Assembly: GCA_910588285.1 (NCBI GenBank)
Contig: CAJUQB010000011.1
Location: forward strand, 3,244-67,243
Direction of reading: 5' to 3'
DNA: 64,000 nt
Source of the DNA: an uncultured Lachnospiraceae bacterium
GTDB taxonomy: Bacteria > Bacillota > Clostridia > Lachnospirales > Lachnospiraceae
Shown here: piece by piece, positions 16,440 to 24,593 of the stretch
Numbering within the stretch: position 1 is the first letter of the stretch
Layout of the letters: each line of letters opens with the position of its first letter
Position numbers and translations under genes: made by a program
Notes under the pieces: model-generated
Told to the model about the DNA's origin: nothing
Database searches by the model: none
The model's input: only the letters and a program-made list of their open reading frames with translations

Positions 16440-18704
16440 ATGAACCAGAATACAAGGATCAGGGAAAAACTGGAACGGCTCTGCTGCAACAATCTTGCGG
16501 CCTGTACGGACCGGCAGCTGTATGAGGCGCTGCTTTCGCTGACAAACGAGATGGCAGAGGAGAAGGAATCCAAGGAGGGCAAAAAGAAGGTATATTATAT
16601 TTCCGCGGAATTTCTCATTGGAAAGCTGCTGTCCAACAATCTGATCAACCTGGGGATTTATGAGGAAGTGAAGGAGACCCTGGCACAGTATGGCAAGGAG
16701 CTTTCGGCCATTGAGGAATTGGAGCCGGAGCCCTCCTTAGGGAACGGCGGACTTGGCCGCCTGGCGGCCTGTTTTCTGGATTCCATGGCAAGCCTGGGCA
16801 TGGCCGGGGACGGTGTTGGGCTGAATTACCACTATGGATTATTCCTGCAGAGCTTCCAGAACAATCTTCAGAAGGAATCGCCCAATCCCTGGCTGGAGGA
16901 GAAGAACTGGCTTGTGAAGACAGATGCGACGTACCCCATACAGTTTGGCGGCTTTACGGTGCAGTCCCGGATGTATGATATTCTGGTAACAGGCTTTGAA
17001 AACCGTACCAACCGGCTGCATCTGTTTGATGTTGAGACAGTGGATGAGAGCATTGTGGGGGAGGGCATTTCCTTTGACAAGGAGGACATTGCCAGGAATT
17101 TGACCTTGTTCCTGTATCCGGATGACAGCGATGATGCAGGAAGACGCCTTAGGGTATACCAGCAGTATTTTATGGTGAGCAATGCGGCAAGGCTGATCCT
17201 GGATGAATGCCGGGCCAAGGGCAGCAATCTCTACGACCTGCCGGAGTATGCGGCTATCCAGATCAATGACACCCATCCTAGCATGGTGATTCCGGAGCTG
17301 ATCCGCCTGTTGATGGAGGAGGGCATCCCCATGAGCAAGGCCATTGGGATTGTGTCCAAGACCTGCGCTTACACCAATCACACGATTTTGGCGGAGGCGC
17401 TGGAAAAATGGCCCATGGATTACCTGAACCAGGTGGTGCCCCATCTGATGCCCATTATCCGGGAGCTGGATACCCAGGTGAAGGAGAAATATTCCCAGAA
17501 GGAGCTTGCCATCATTGACGAGAACCGTCTGGTGCATATGGCAAATATGGATATCCACTATGGGTACAGCGTCAATGGCGTGGCATATCTTCATACAGAG
17601 ATATTGAAGAACAATGAGCTGAACCATTTTTATAAAATCTATCCCGAGAAATTCAACAACAAGACCAATGGCATCACCTTCCGCCGCTGGCTGATGCACT
17701 GCAACCATGAATTGGCCGATTTCCTCAATGAGCGGATCGGAACCGGCTGGCAGAAGGATGCAGAGGAGCTGGCAAGGCTTCTGGACTACCGCTCGGATTC
17801 CGCTGTGCGAAACCGCCTTCTGGAGATCAAGCAGGGGAACAAGCGGCGCCTGGCTGCCTACCTGAAAGCAACCCAGGGCGTGGAGCTGGACGTTGATTCT
17901 GTCTTTGACATCCAGATCAAGCGTCTCCACGAGTACAAGCGCCAGCAGCTGAATGCCCTGTATGTGATTCACAAGTACCTGGAAATCAAGGGCGGCAAGC
18001 GTCCGGCCCGGCCTATTACGGTGATCTTCGGGGCGAAGGCAGCCCCGGCCTATGTGATTGCCAAGGATATCATTCACCTGATCCTCTGTCTGGAGCAGGT
18101 CATCAACAATGACCCGGCGGTAAGCCCCTACCTGAAGGTGGTGATGGTGGAAAATTACAATGTCACCAAGGCAGAGCAGCTGATTCCGGCCTGCGATATC
18201 TCAGAGCAGATTTCCTTAGCGTCCAAGGAGGCCTCAGGCACCGGAAATATGAAGTTCATGCTGAACGGGGCAGTGACCCTGGGGACAATGGATGGGGCCA
18301 ATGTGGAGATTGCCCAGCTGGTGGGTGAGGAGAATATCTACATTTTCGGAGAGTCCTCGGACACGGTGATTGAGCACTATAAGAAAGCAGATTACGTGTC
18401 AAAGGAATATTATGAAGCGAATGAGGATATTCAGGAGGCCGTTGATTTTATTGTGAGCGAGACGCTGCTGAAGGTGGGACAGAGGGAGAACCTTACGCGG
18501 CTTCACAGGGAGCTGATTTCCAAGGACTGGTTCATGACGCTCCTGGATTATGAGAGCTACGCGGCCAAGAAGGAGGAGGCGCTGGCTGACTATGAGGACC
18601 GGCAGAGCTGGGCGGAGAAGATGCTGGTCAACACGGCAAAGGCCGGATTTTTCTCCTCGGACCGTACCATTGCGGAGTACAACCGGGATATTTGGCAAGT
18701 GTAG
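16440..18704 (+). CDS. glgP: Glycogen/maltodextrin phosphorylase
   Basis: This PLP enzyme releases glucose-1-phosphate from the non-reducing ends of glycogen or maltodextrins using phosphate. The 754-residue length is typical of the shorter bacterial group. EPSLGNGGLGRLAACFLDS is the family signature in the first 120 residues, DTHPSMVIPELIRLLMEEGI lies mid-protein, and the PLP lysine is Lys605 in EASGTGNMKFMLNG. The start at 16440 has AGGAGG nine bases upstream; an earlier in-frame ATG lacks a site. It is the only glycogen gene here. Downstream of the stop is a tandem-repeat tract. Confidence 0.95.
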   Translation: MNQNTRIREKLERLCCNNLAACTDRQLYEALLSLTNEMAEEKESKEGKKKVYYISAEFLIGKLLSNNLINLGIYEEVKETLAQYGKELSAIEELEPEPSLGNGGLGRLAACFLDSMASLGMAGDGVGLNYHYGLFLQSFQNNLQKESPNPWLEEKNWLVKTDATYPIQFGGFTVQSRMYDILVTGFENRTNRLHLFDVETVDESIVGEGISFDKEDIARNLTLFLYPDDSDDAGRRLRVYQQYFMVSNAARLILDECRAKGSNLYDLPEYAAIQINDTHPSMVIPELIRLLMEEGIPMSKAIGIVSKTCAYTNHTILAEALEKWPMDYLNQVVPHLMPIIRELDTQVKEKYSQKELAIIDENRLVHMANMDIHYGYSVNGVAYLHTEILKNNELNHFYKIYPEKFNNKTNGITFRRWLMHCNHELADFLNERIGTGWQKDAEELARLLDYRSDSAVRNRLLEIKQGNKRRLAAYLKATQGVELDVDSVFDIQIKRLHEYKRQQLNALYVIHKYLEIKGGKRPARPITVIFGAKAAPAYVIAKDIIHLILCLEQVINNDPAVSPYLKVVMVENYNVTKAEQLIPACDISEQISLASKEASGTGNMKFMLNGAVTLGTMDGANVEIAQLVGEENIYIFGESSDTVIEHYKKADYVSKEYYEANEDIQEAVDFIVSETLLKVGQRENLTRLHRELISKDWFMTLLDYESYAAKKEEALADYEDRQSWAEKMLVNTAKAGFFSSDRTIAEYNRDIWQV

Positions 18705-18717
18705 GGCAGGCGGGAGC

Positions 18718-18816
18718 GGAAGAAGCTCATGGGTCGCAGGAGGAGCCGGCAGGAGCGTATGCTTCGCAGGAAGAGCCGGAAGAAGCTCATGGGTCGCAGG
18801 AAGAGCCGGCAGGAGC
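18718..18816. repeat. 60-base tandem repeat after glgP, overlapping the 3' end of the next gene
   Basis: The 39-base stretch beginning at 18718 recurs exactly 60 bases later with two or so mismatches; the intervening bases repeat the GCAGGAAGAGCC core again. The tract forms the last codons and stop of the convergent AraC gene. Confidence 0.8.
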
Positions 18817-19968
18817 CGGAGCATGGAGCTCCCTTACCTTTTTTGGGGGCATTCCGAACCGTTGTTCAAAGAGATGGTAAAAATGGCTGGTGTTCTCATA
18901 GCCCACGGCAGCGGCGATCTGCCGGACGGGCAGCGCTGTTTCCGCAAGGAGCTGGAGGGCATGGTCCAGGCGGACATTCTGGACATATTTCCGGAAGGTC
19001 TGCCCCCGGTATTTCTGCAGGATAAGGCTGAAATAATTCCGATGATAGTGAAAGACCTGTTCCAGGCTGTGGAGCGTTACATCTGCGTCGTGAAGGCGGA
19101 TGTAGCGCTCCAGCTCGTATAGGAAGGCTTTTTCACGGCTCTCCCGGCTGCTGCTGTGCAGAACCGGAGCGTAATCGGTGCAGAGGCTCTGCAGCAGGCG
19201 GATCAAAAGTCCCCGGCGTACGTGCTCGCTGCCAGGCAGGCGGCTTAGGTCCTCCCGGACGATCTGCTCAAGGAGCCGGGAAAGCTCCAAAGCCCGGGAA
19301 TCCTCCCCGGACTGCCCCAAGGAGGGGGCCTGGGTCCGGGAAAGCTCCAGAAAGCTCTGCTCTGTCTTCTGCTGGTACAGGGTGTGGAGCAGGAAGCGGT
19401 GCAGCTCGTCTGTCTGCGGGTAGCTCCGGAGCAGCTCGTCCAGATATTCCGGCCGGATCTGCAGGAAGAGGACAGCGGCATCTATGGCCTCAAGGTAGTC
19501 GGAATGGGCACAGTTCTGATCCGTAATGACAAAGGCGCCCTGGGGAAAACGGCAGCGCTCTCCCAGCAGAAGCTGATCAAAGCTTCCCTCAATCACATAC
19601 AGGATCTCTACATATTCATGCCTGTGATACCAACCCTTCCGGGGCAGGGGACGTTCTGTTATTCGAGTTCCCTGGGGGCTTTTGCTCCACGCAATCCCCC
19701 TGTGGTCATAGACATACAAAAGGACCTGAAAGTCGGCGGACTGCAGCCGGTTCCTGTCCGCAGCGGGAGAGAAGTCTCCGGCAGCAGGCGATTGAATGGC
19801 AGCGGGAGGGAAGCCTCCGGCAGCAGGCGATTGAATGGCTGCGGTCTGTGTGCTGCAGCGGGCATCCGAGGCCGCATCGTGACATGGAGCAGCTGCGGGG
19901 CAAAAAGTGGCTATCTCGGTGGCTCTGATAAAGGCAATTCGGTCATGTATGGTTTCAAAATAGGGCAT
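18787..19968 (-). CDS. AraC-family regulator with repeat-bearing N-terminal extension
   Basis: The 393-residue regulator is about 100 residues longer than usual at the N-terminus. Residues about 44-70 hold a 13-residue unit twice in tandem (AAIQSPAAGGFPP, then a near copy). The cupin follows (GWYHRHEYVEILYVIEGSFD) and the helix-turn-helix pair is at the C-terminus (LRQ-type VRQIAAAVGYENTSHFYHLF, then RFGMPPKKVREL). GGAGG seven bases upstream supports the start at 19968. It is divergent from the GH2 gene through overlapping promoters and is the likely regulator of that enzyme. The C-terminal tail lies in a tandem-repeat tract and may vary between strains. Confidence 0.88.
   Translation of the reverse strand: MPYFETIHDRIAFIRATEIATFCPAAAPCHDAASDARCSTQTAAIQSPAAGGFPPAAIQSPAAGDFSPAADRNRLQSADFQVLLYVYDHRGIAWSKSPQGTRITERPLPRKGWYHRHEYVEILYVIEGSFDQLLLGERCRFPQGAFVITDQNCAHSDYLEAIDAAVLFLQIRPEYLDELLRSYPQTDELHRFLLHTLYQQKTEQSFLELSRTQAPSLGQSGEDSRALELSRLLEQIVREDLSRLPGSEHVRRGLLIRLLQSLCTDYAPVLHSSSRESREKAFLYELERYIRLHDADVTLHSLEQVFHYHRNYFSLILQKYRGQTFRKYVQNVRLDHALQLLAETALPVRQIAAAVGYENTSHFYHLFEQRFGMPPKKVRELHAPAPAGSSCDP
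19760..19837. repeat. In-frame 39-base tandem duplication inside an AraC gene
   Basis: Units 19760-19798 and 19799-19837 differ by two bases or so and encode a 13-residue Ala/Pro-rich repeat in the N-terminal extension of the regulator. Confidence 0.85.
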
Positions 19969-20016
19969 CTGGATACCTCCGCTCCAAAATAATCGTGCAT
20001 TTTGTCCTGCTATTTT

Positions 20017-20067
20017 ATTATAGTTGATTTTTTCGTCCTTGTCATTTCCGTTTTTTTTGATTATGAT
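20017..20067. promoter_or_regulatory. Overlapping divergent promoters of the AraC and GH2 genes
   Basis: Plus strand: TTGTCA (20039-20044), 17 bases, TATGAT (20062-20067). Minus strand: ATGACA (20045-20040), 17 bases, TATAAT (20022-20017). The two -35 boxes share five bases, so the polymerases should compete, or one regulator may control both. Confidence 0.65.
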
Positions 20068-20148
20068 GATACCAGGGTCAAAGGGTCAATAAATCCGACG
20101 CAAGCTGGCTTGCAAGAGGATTTTTGAACTTGGGACCCGCAAAACACC
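20066..20148 (+). ncRNA. Structured leader element, copy 1, before the GH2 gene
   Basis: The 83-base element begins in the -10 box and continues through ACCAGGGTCAAAGGGTCAAT to CCCGCAAAACACC. It folds as a long imperfect hairpin: GTCAATAAATCC pairs with GGATTTTTGAAC, and the inner part is GCAAGC-TG-GCTTGC. A near-identical copy lies at 37647-37729 in the opposite orientation. Further downstream CATTTTTC-GTA-GAAAAATG (20159-20177) forms another hairpin, so the whole GH2 leader of about 180 bases is structured. Confidence 0.6.
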
Positions 20149-20254
20149 GAAAAGTAGCCATTTTTCGTAGAAAAATGAGCGGATTTGCGAAGGCTGCTGT
20201 GAACGGAGCGAACAGTAACAAATATGGCTCATAAGGGCCGGAACGGAGGAGCGG

Positions 20255-22741
20255 ATGAGAAACCAGAATTTAGACCAGGGCTGGGAATTTGGCTATGGGA
20301 CCAGGGAGGGATTCCCGGGGGCAGTAAGTGAGACAAGGCTTGTGGATCTGCCCCATGATTACATGATTGAGAGCGACGTGACGCAGGAGGCCGAAGGAAG
20401 GGGGGCCATGGGATTCTATACGGCCGGCGTTGCACATTACCGCAGGACAGTTGCGATTCCCGCAGAGTGGGAGGGGGGCTGTATCGGTTTGAAATTTGAC
20501 GGGGTCATGATGAACGCCACGGTGGAGATCAACGGCTGCCGGGCAGCCCTTCAGCATTATGGGTATGCGCCCTTTTTTGTGGATATCACCCAGTATGTAT
20601 ACTGCGGGGAGGAAAACAGTATTACGGTGACCGTAAATCCCAGCCAGCAGCCCAATTCCAGGTGGTATTCCGGCGCGGGAATCTACCGGTCCGTGGAGCT
20701 GGTACATACCCCAAGGCTGCATGTGGCGGAGGACGGGATTTTTGCCTATACCAGGGAGATTGTCTACGACCAGGAGGGCAATGGGAAATACGCGTTTTTG
20801 CAGGCCCAGGTGGAGGTCGTGAATGAATATCAGGAAAACCGTCTGGCCAGAGTGGAGGTATCTCTGACCGAGGAGGGCAGCGACCGCATTGTTGTTTCCC
20901 GCAGCACCGTTGTGCAGGTGCAGGGGAATGGGAGGGAAACGGCCCGGCTGGCCATTACCGTGGAGGAGCCCAGGCTCTGGAGCGCCGAGACCCCTGCACT
21001 CTATCAGCTGCATGGGCGGGTTACGGAGGTTGGAACTTTCAAGACCCATGCAGTTCCTGTTGCGGATGGAGCAGTGGACGAAACAGAGGCTATGTTCGGG
21101 ATCCGCACGGTAACGGCAGATGCTGTCCATGGCCTTAGAATCAATGGGAAGGTTACCAAGCTGAAGGGCGGCTGCCTGCACCATGACAATGGGCTTTTGG
21201 GAGCCGTATCCACTTATGAGGTGGAGGCAAGAAAGCTGAAGATATTAAAGAGGATTGGCTTCAATGCCATAAGGACTACCCACAATCCTCCCTCCAAAGC
21301 CCTGATGGAGGCTGCAAGCCGCCTGGGCATGTACGTGTTTGACGAGGCCTTTGACGTGTGGGGGATGGGAAAGCAGCCTGGGGATTACAACCAGTATTTT
21401 GATACGGACTGGCAGAAGGATCTGGCAGCATTTATGAAGCGTGACCGGAACTATCCGGGTGTGATCCTCTGGTCTACCGGCAATGAGATCACAGAGCGGG
21501 GCGGCCTGAACAATGGGTATGTTCTGGCCAACCGGCTGGCGGAGGCGGCCAGAAGCCTGGATCCCAGCCGCCCTGTCAGCAATGGCGTCTGCTCCTTCTG
21601 GAACGGGCTGGATGACGGCCTGATGGAGGAGGGCAGAAGGAAAATGGCTGAGGTGATGGGCGGCGAGGTAGATGCCCAGAATATGGACCTGGAGGGCAGG
21701 CGGGATACCAGCTGGGAGCATTATACAGAGCCCTTTGTCAATGGCCTGGATGTGGTGGGCTACAATTATCTTGAGGTAAAATACGAGACAGACCATGAGC
21801 TCTATCCGGACCGTGTCATGCTGGGGTCTGAGAATTATCCCAAGGAGATCGGTTTCCAGTGGCCCAGGGTGATGCGCCTGCCCTATGTGATCGGAGATTT
21901 TACCTGGACGGCAGTGGACTATATCGGAGAGGCAGGGATTGGAAAGGCAATCTCCGTGGAGCCGGAGGATCCCCGGGTAAAAATGGGCCCCTATGGCCTG
22001 ATGTCCCATGGCTCCCCCTATCCATGGCGGCTGGCCAATGATGCAGATGTGGATATAAACGGAACAATACTTCCCCAGGGAGAATACAGAAGCGTGGTGT
22101 GGGGCAGTCCGAAAACCTTTGTCTATTCCTACGATCCGGCAGATTTCCGCAAGGTAGAGCTGATCAGCATGTGGGGCTTTACGGATGTGAGGAAATCCTG
22201 GAACTGGCAGGGCCAGGAGGGGCAGCCTGTCAGAGTGATGGTATTTTCCGGTGCTGAGGAGGTGGAGCTGTTCTTGAATGGCGAAAGCCTTGGCAGAAAG
22301 CCGGTGGAGAAGGAGGGAGAGCTTCCCCAGAGCGTCCGGTTTGAGACCGTCTACCAGCCGGGCCGGCTTGTGGCAGTGAGCTATCAGGGGGGTGCGGAGG
22401 TATCCCGGGACACCCTGAAGACAACCGGGGAGGCGGCAGATCTTCGGCTGACGGCAGAGGAGGTGGGAGATTACTTCTATGTGGCCGTGGAGGTTGTGGA
22501 CGCAGAGGGCGCACTGGTACCGGATGCGGCCCTTGCGATGACAGCCCGGGCAGAGGGAGATGTTGTGCTTTCCGGCTTTGGCTCCGCCAATCCCGTCACA
22601 GAGGAGAATTATACCTCCGAAAGCTGCACCTCTTACCGCGGCAGAGCCCTTGCAATCTTTAAGAAAAAGGAAAAGGAAGGCAGGGCAGCCTTTACCGTGG
22701 CGGCAGGGCCCCGCAGTGTGAGCATTGCAGAAAGGTTTTAA
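20255..22741 (+). CDS. Glycoside hydrolase family 2 (beta-galactosidase/beta-glucuronidase type)
   Basis: The 828-residue retaining hydrolase has the GH2 order: jelly-roll sugar-binding domain, immunoglobulin-like sandwich, TIM-barrel catalytic domain, and C-terminal domains including a DUF4982-like stretch (WNWQGQEGQPVRVMVFSGAEEVELFLNG). The acid/base is Glu411 in WSTGNE and the nucleophile Glu526 in LGSEN. There is no signal peptide, so it should work in the cytoplasm on imported oligosaccharide. CGGAGGAGCGG precedes the start. Domain order fits beta-galactosidases of gut Clostridia, but the aglycone and linkage cannot be read from sequence alone. It follows the structured leader and is opposite an AraC regulator. 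Confidence 0.9.
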   Translation: MRNQNLDQGWEFGYGTREGFPGAVSETRLVDLPHDYMIESDVTQEAEGRGAMGFYTAGVAHYRRTVAIPAEWEGGCIGLKFDGVMMNATVEINGCRAALQHYGYAPFFVDITQYVYCGEENSITVTVNPSQQPNSRWYSGAGIYRSVELVHTPRLHVAEDGIFAYTREIVYDQEGNGKYAFLQAQVEVVNEYQENRLARVEVSLTEEGSDRIVVSRSTVVQVQGNGRETARLAITVEEPRLWSAETPALYQLHGRVTEVGTFKTHAVPVADGAVDETEAMFGIRTVTADAVHGLRINGKVTKLKGGCLHHDNGLLGAVSTYEVEARKLKILKRIGFNAIRTTHNPPSKALMEAASRLGMYVFDEAFDVWGMGKQPGDYNQYFDTDWQKDLAAFMKRDRNYPGVILWSTGNEITERGGLNNGYVLANRLAEAARSLDPSRPVSNGVCSFWNGLDDGLMEEGRRKMAEVMGGEVDAQNMDLEGRRDTSWEHYTEPFVNGLDVVGYNYLEVKYETDHELYPDRVMLGSENYPKEIGFQWPRVMRLPYVIGDFTWTAVDYIGEAGIGKAISVEPEDPRVKMGPYGLMSHGSPYPWRLANDADVDINGTILPQGEYRSVVWGSPKTFVYSYDPADFRKVELISMWGFTDVRKSWNWQGQEGQPVRVMVFSGAEEVELFLNGESLGRKPVEKEGELPQSVRFETVYQPGRLVAVSYQGGAEVSRDTLKTTGEAADLRLTAEEVGDYFYVAVEVVDAEGALVPDAALAMTARAEGDVVLSGFGSANPVTEENYTSESCTSYRGRALAIFKKKEKEGRAAFTVAAGPRSVSIAERF

Positions 22742-22767
22742 TTGAACATATCGAATGGAAAACAGTT

Positions 22768-22816
22768 CCCCGCTGTCGATTTATACAAATCCGGCAGCGG
22801 GGATTTGTATATTTTT
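22768..22816 (+). terminator. Terminator after GH2 with a competing upstream stem
   Basis: TATACAAATCC (22782-22792) pairs perfectly with GGATTTGTATA (22801-22811) and is followed by TTTTT. An upstream strand CCCCGCTG (22768-22775) can instead pair with CAGCGGGG (22795-22802), which would break the terminator. Only one of the two can form at a time. Confidence 0.65.
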
Positions 22817-22835
22817 CTGAAAAATATTTTCCCCC

Positions 22836-22885
22836 TTGCATTTTTCCTTCCTGTATCCTATAGTGTATCTAGGTGAACATGTTCA
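22836..22885 (+). promoter_or_regulatory. Promoter and palindromic operator of the CoA-transferase/acyl-CoA dehydrogenase operon
   Basis: TTGCAT and TATAGT (22836-22841, 22859-22864) are 17 bases apart. TGAACATGTTCA (22874-22885), a perfect 12-base palindrome, lies right at or after the predicted transcription start. The binding protein is unknown. Confidence 0.55.
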
Positions 22886-23003
22886 ATGAAAGTGTTCGGC
22901 AAATATATGAAACATAATCAAACCAAGGAATTGCCGAAGGAGTTCTGCCACAGAGGCGGCTTGAGGCAGTGAAAAGCTGTAAACAGCAGAAAGGGAGAAG
23001 GAA

Positions 23004-24563
23004 ATGGCTGAATTTATCACAGCGGCAGAGGCCGCAAAAAAGATTCCCGACGGGGCGACTGTCGGCGTGGCGGGCATGGGACTGTCCGGCTGGGCGGAGG
23101 AGGTTGGCTGCGCCATTCGGGACAGCTTTCGGGAGACAGGGCATCCCTGCAACCTGAATCTGAAGCAGGGAAGCGCGATGGGAGACTGGAAGGAGCGGGG
23201 CGTGACGCGTCTCGGGGAGGCCGGAGAGGGCCTGATCACCAAATGGTCCGGTGCACATGTGGGCTCTGCCTTTACCCTGCGGGAGCTGGCAGTGCAGAAC
23301 AAGCTCCAGTGCCATTGCCTGCCCCAGGGGGTCATTGTGAATCTGTGGCGTGAGATTGCAGCCGGACGTCCGGGGCTCCTCACCAAGGTGGGGCTGGGAA
23401 CCTTTGTGGATCCCAGGATCGACGGAGGCAGGATGAATAGCTGCACCACAGACCAGCTGGTGGAGCTGGTGGAATTTCAGGGGGAGGAGTACCTGTTTTA
23501 CAAGAGCTTTCCCCTGGATGTGGCCATTCTTCGCGGAACAACGGCAGACGAGAAGGGGAATATCTCCTTTGAGCACGAAAGCATCATCAATGAAGGCTAT
23601 TCCGTGGCAGCAGCTGCCAAAAACAGCGGCGGCATTGTGATCGTGCAGGTGGAGTACGTTACAAAGGGCGGCACCATAAATCCCAAGGATGTGAAGATCC
23701 CCGGCGTGCTGGTGGACTATGTGGTGCAGGCTACGGACAAGGCGGCCTGCTGGCAGGCGGAGGGGATTTACTTTGAGCCGGCTTTTTCCGGCCAGATCAA
23801 GAAGCCCCTGGCGGCCATTGAGCCCCTGCCCTTTGACGAGCGGAAGGTGATCTGCCGCCGCTGTGCCATGGAGATGAAACAGGGAGATGTGATTAACCTG
23901 GGCGTGGGCATGGCTGCGGACGTGTCCAGGATTATTGCCGAGGAGGGAATGCTTGACACCGTTACCATGAGCACGGAATCAGGTATGATGGGAGGCATCC
24001 CCAGCGGGCTGCCCAATTTCGGCAGCGCCTACAACCCGGAAGCGACCTTAGAGCATGGAGCCATGTTTGACCTGATTGACGGCGGCGGGCTGTCGGTTAC
24101 CTGCCTTGGCATCGGTGAGATTGATCGGTATGGAAATAATAATGTCAGCAGGTTCGGGCCGCGCCTGACCGGTCCCGGTGGATTCATCAATATTACCCAG
24201 GCTACCCCCAAGGTTATTTTCTGCGGGAATTTTGTGGGCAAGGCAAAGCTGCAGGCAGGCAGCGGGAAAATAACGGTGCTAGAGGAAGGGACCATCAAAA
24301 AATTTGTGGACAGGGTGGAGCAGATTACCTTCAGCGGCCAATATGCAGGGGAACACCAGGAGGTGCTCTACATCACCGAGCGGTGCGTGTTCCGGCTGGT
24401 GGACAAAAAATTAACGCTGACGGAGATCGCGCCGGGCCTTGACCTTCAGCGGGACATCCTGGATCAGATGGAATTTGAACCGGCCATTGCAGACGACCTG
24501 AAAACGATGGATCCGGGGATTTTCATGGAGCATTGGGGCGGCTTGAAGGCCTGTATGGAATAG
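23004..24563 (+). CDS. Acyl-CoA:carboxylate CoA-transferase (propionate CoA-transferase type)
   Basis: The 519-residue protein is a fused two-domain CoA-transferase of the Pct/YdiF group, which moves CoA between acyl-CoA and short carboxylates by a glutamyl-CoA intermediate. The N-terminal domain has VGVAGMGLSGWAEEV; the C-terminal domain has NLGVGMAADVSRIIAEEG and TMSTESGMMGGIP, whose Glu is the likely nucleophile. AAAGGGAGAAGGAA precedes the start. It is first in an operon with an acyl-CoA dehydrogenase and EtfBA. In that setting it would activate an unsaturated acid at the expense of the reduced product's CoA ester, without ATP. Confidence 0.88.
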   Translation: MAEFITAAEAAKKIPDGATVGVAGMGLSGWAEEVGCAIRDSFRETGHPCNLNLKQGSAMGDWKERGVTRLGEAGEGLITKWSGAHVGSAFTLRELAVQNKLQCHCLPQGVIVNLWREIAAGRPGLLTKVGLGTFVDPRIDGGRMNSCTTDQLVELVEFQGEEYLFYKSFPLDVAILRGTTADEKGNISFEHESIINEGYSVAAAAKNSGGIVIVQVEYVTKGGTINPKDVKIPGVLVDYVVQATDKAACWQAEGIYFEPAFSGQIKKPLAAIEPLPFDERKVICRRCAMEMKQGDVINLGVGMAADVSRIIAEEGMLDTVTMSTESGMMGGIPSGLPNFGSAYNPEATLEHGAMFDLIDGGGLSVTCLGIGEIDRYGNNNVSRFGPRLTGPGGFINITQATPKVIFCGNFVGKAKLQAGSGKITVLEEGTIKKFVDRVEQITFSGQYAGEHQEVLYITERCVFRLVDKKLTLTEIAPGLDLQRDILDQMEFEPAIADDLKTMDPGIFMEHWGGLKACME

Positions 24564-24593
24564 AATGCCGGCAGGGCAAGAAGGAGGAGACGT

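Noticed and set aside
18718..18816. Short CRISPR array
   Set aside because: Repeats are contiguous, degenerate and partly coding, with no constant-length unique spacers and no cas genes. The repeats at 63843 were rejected likewise, being in frame.
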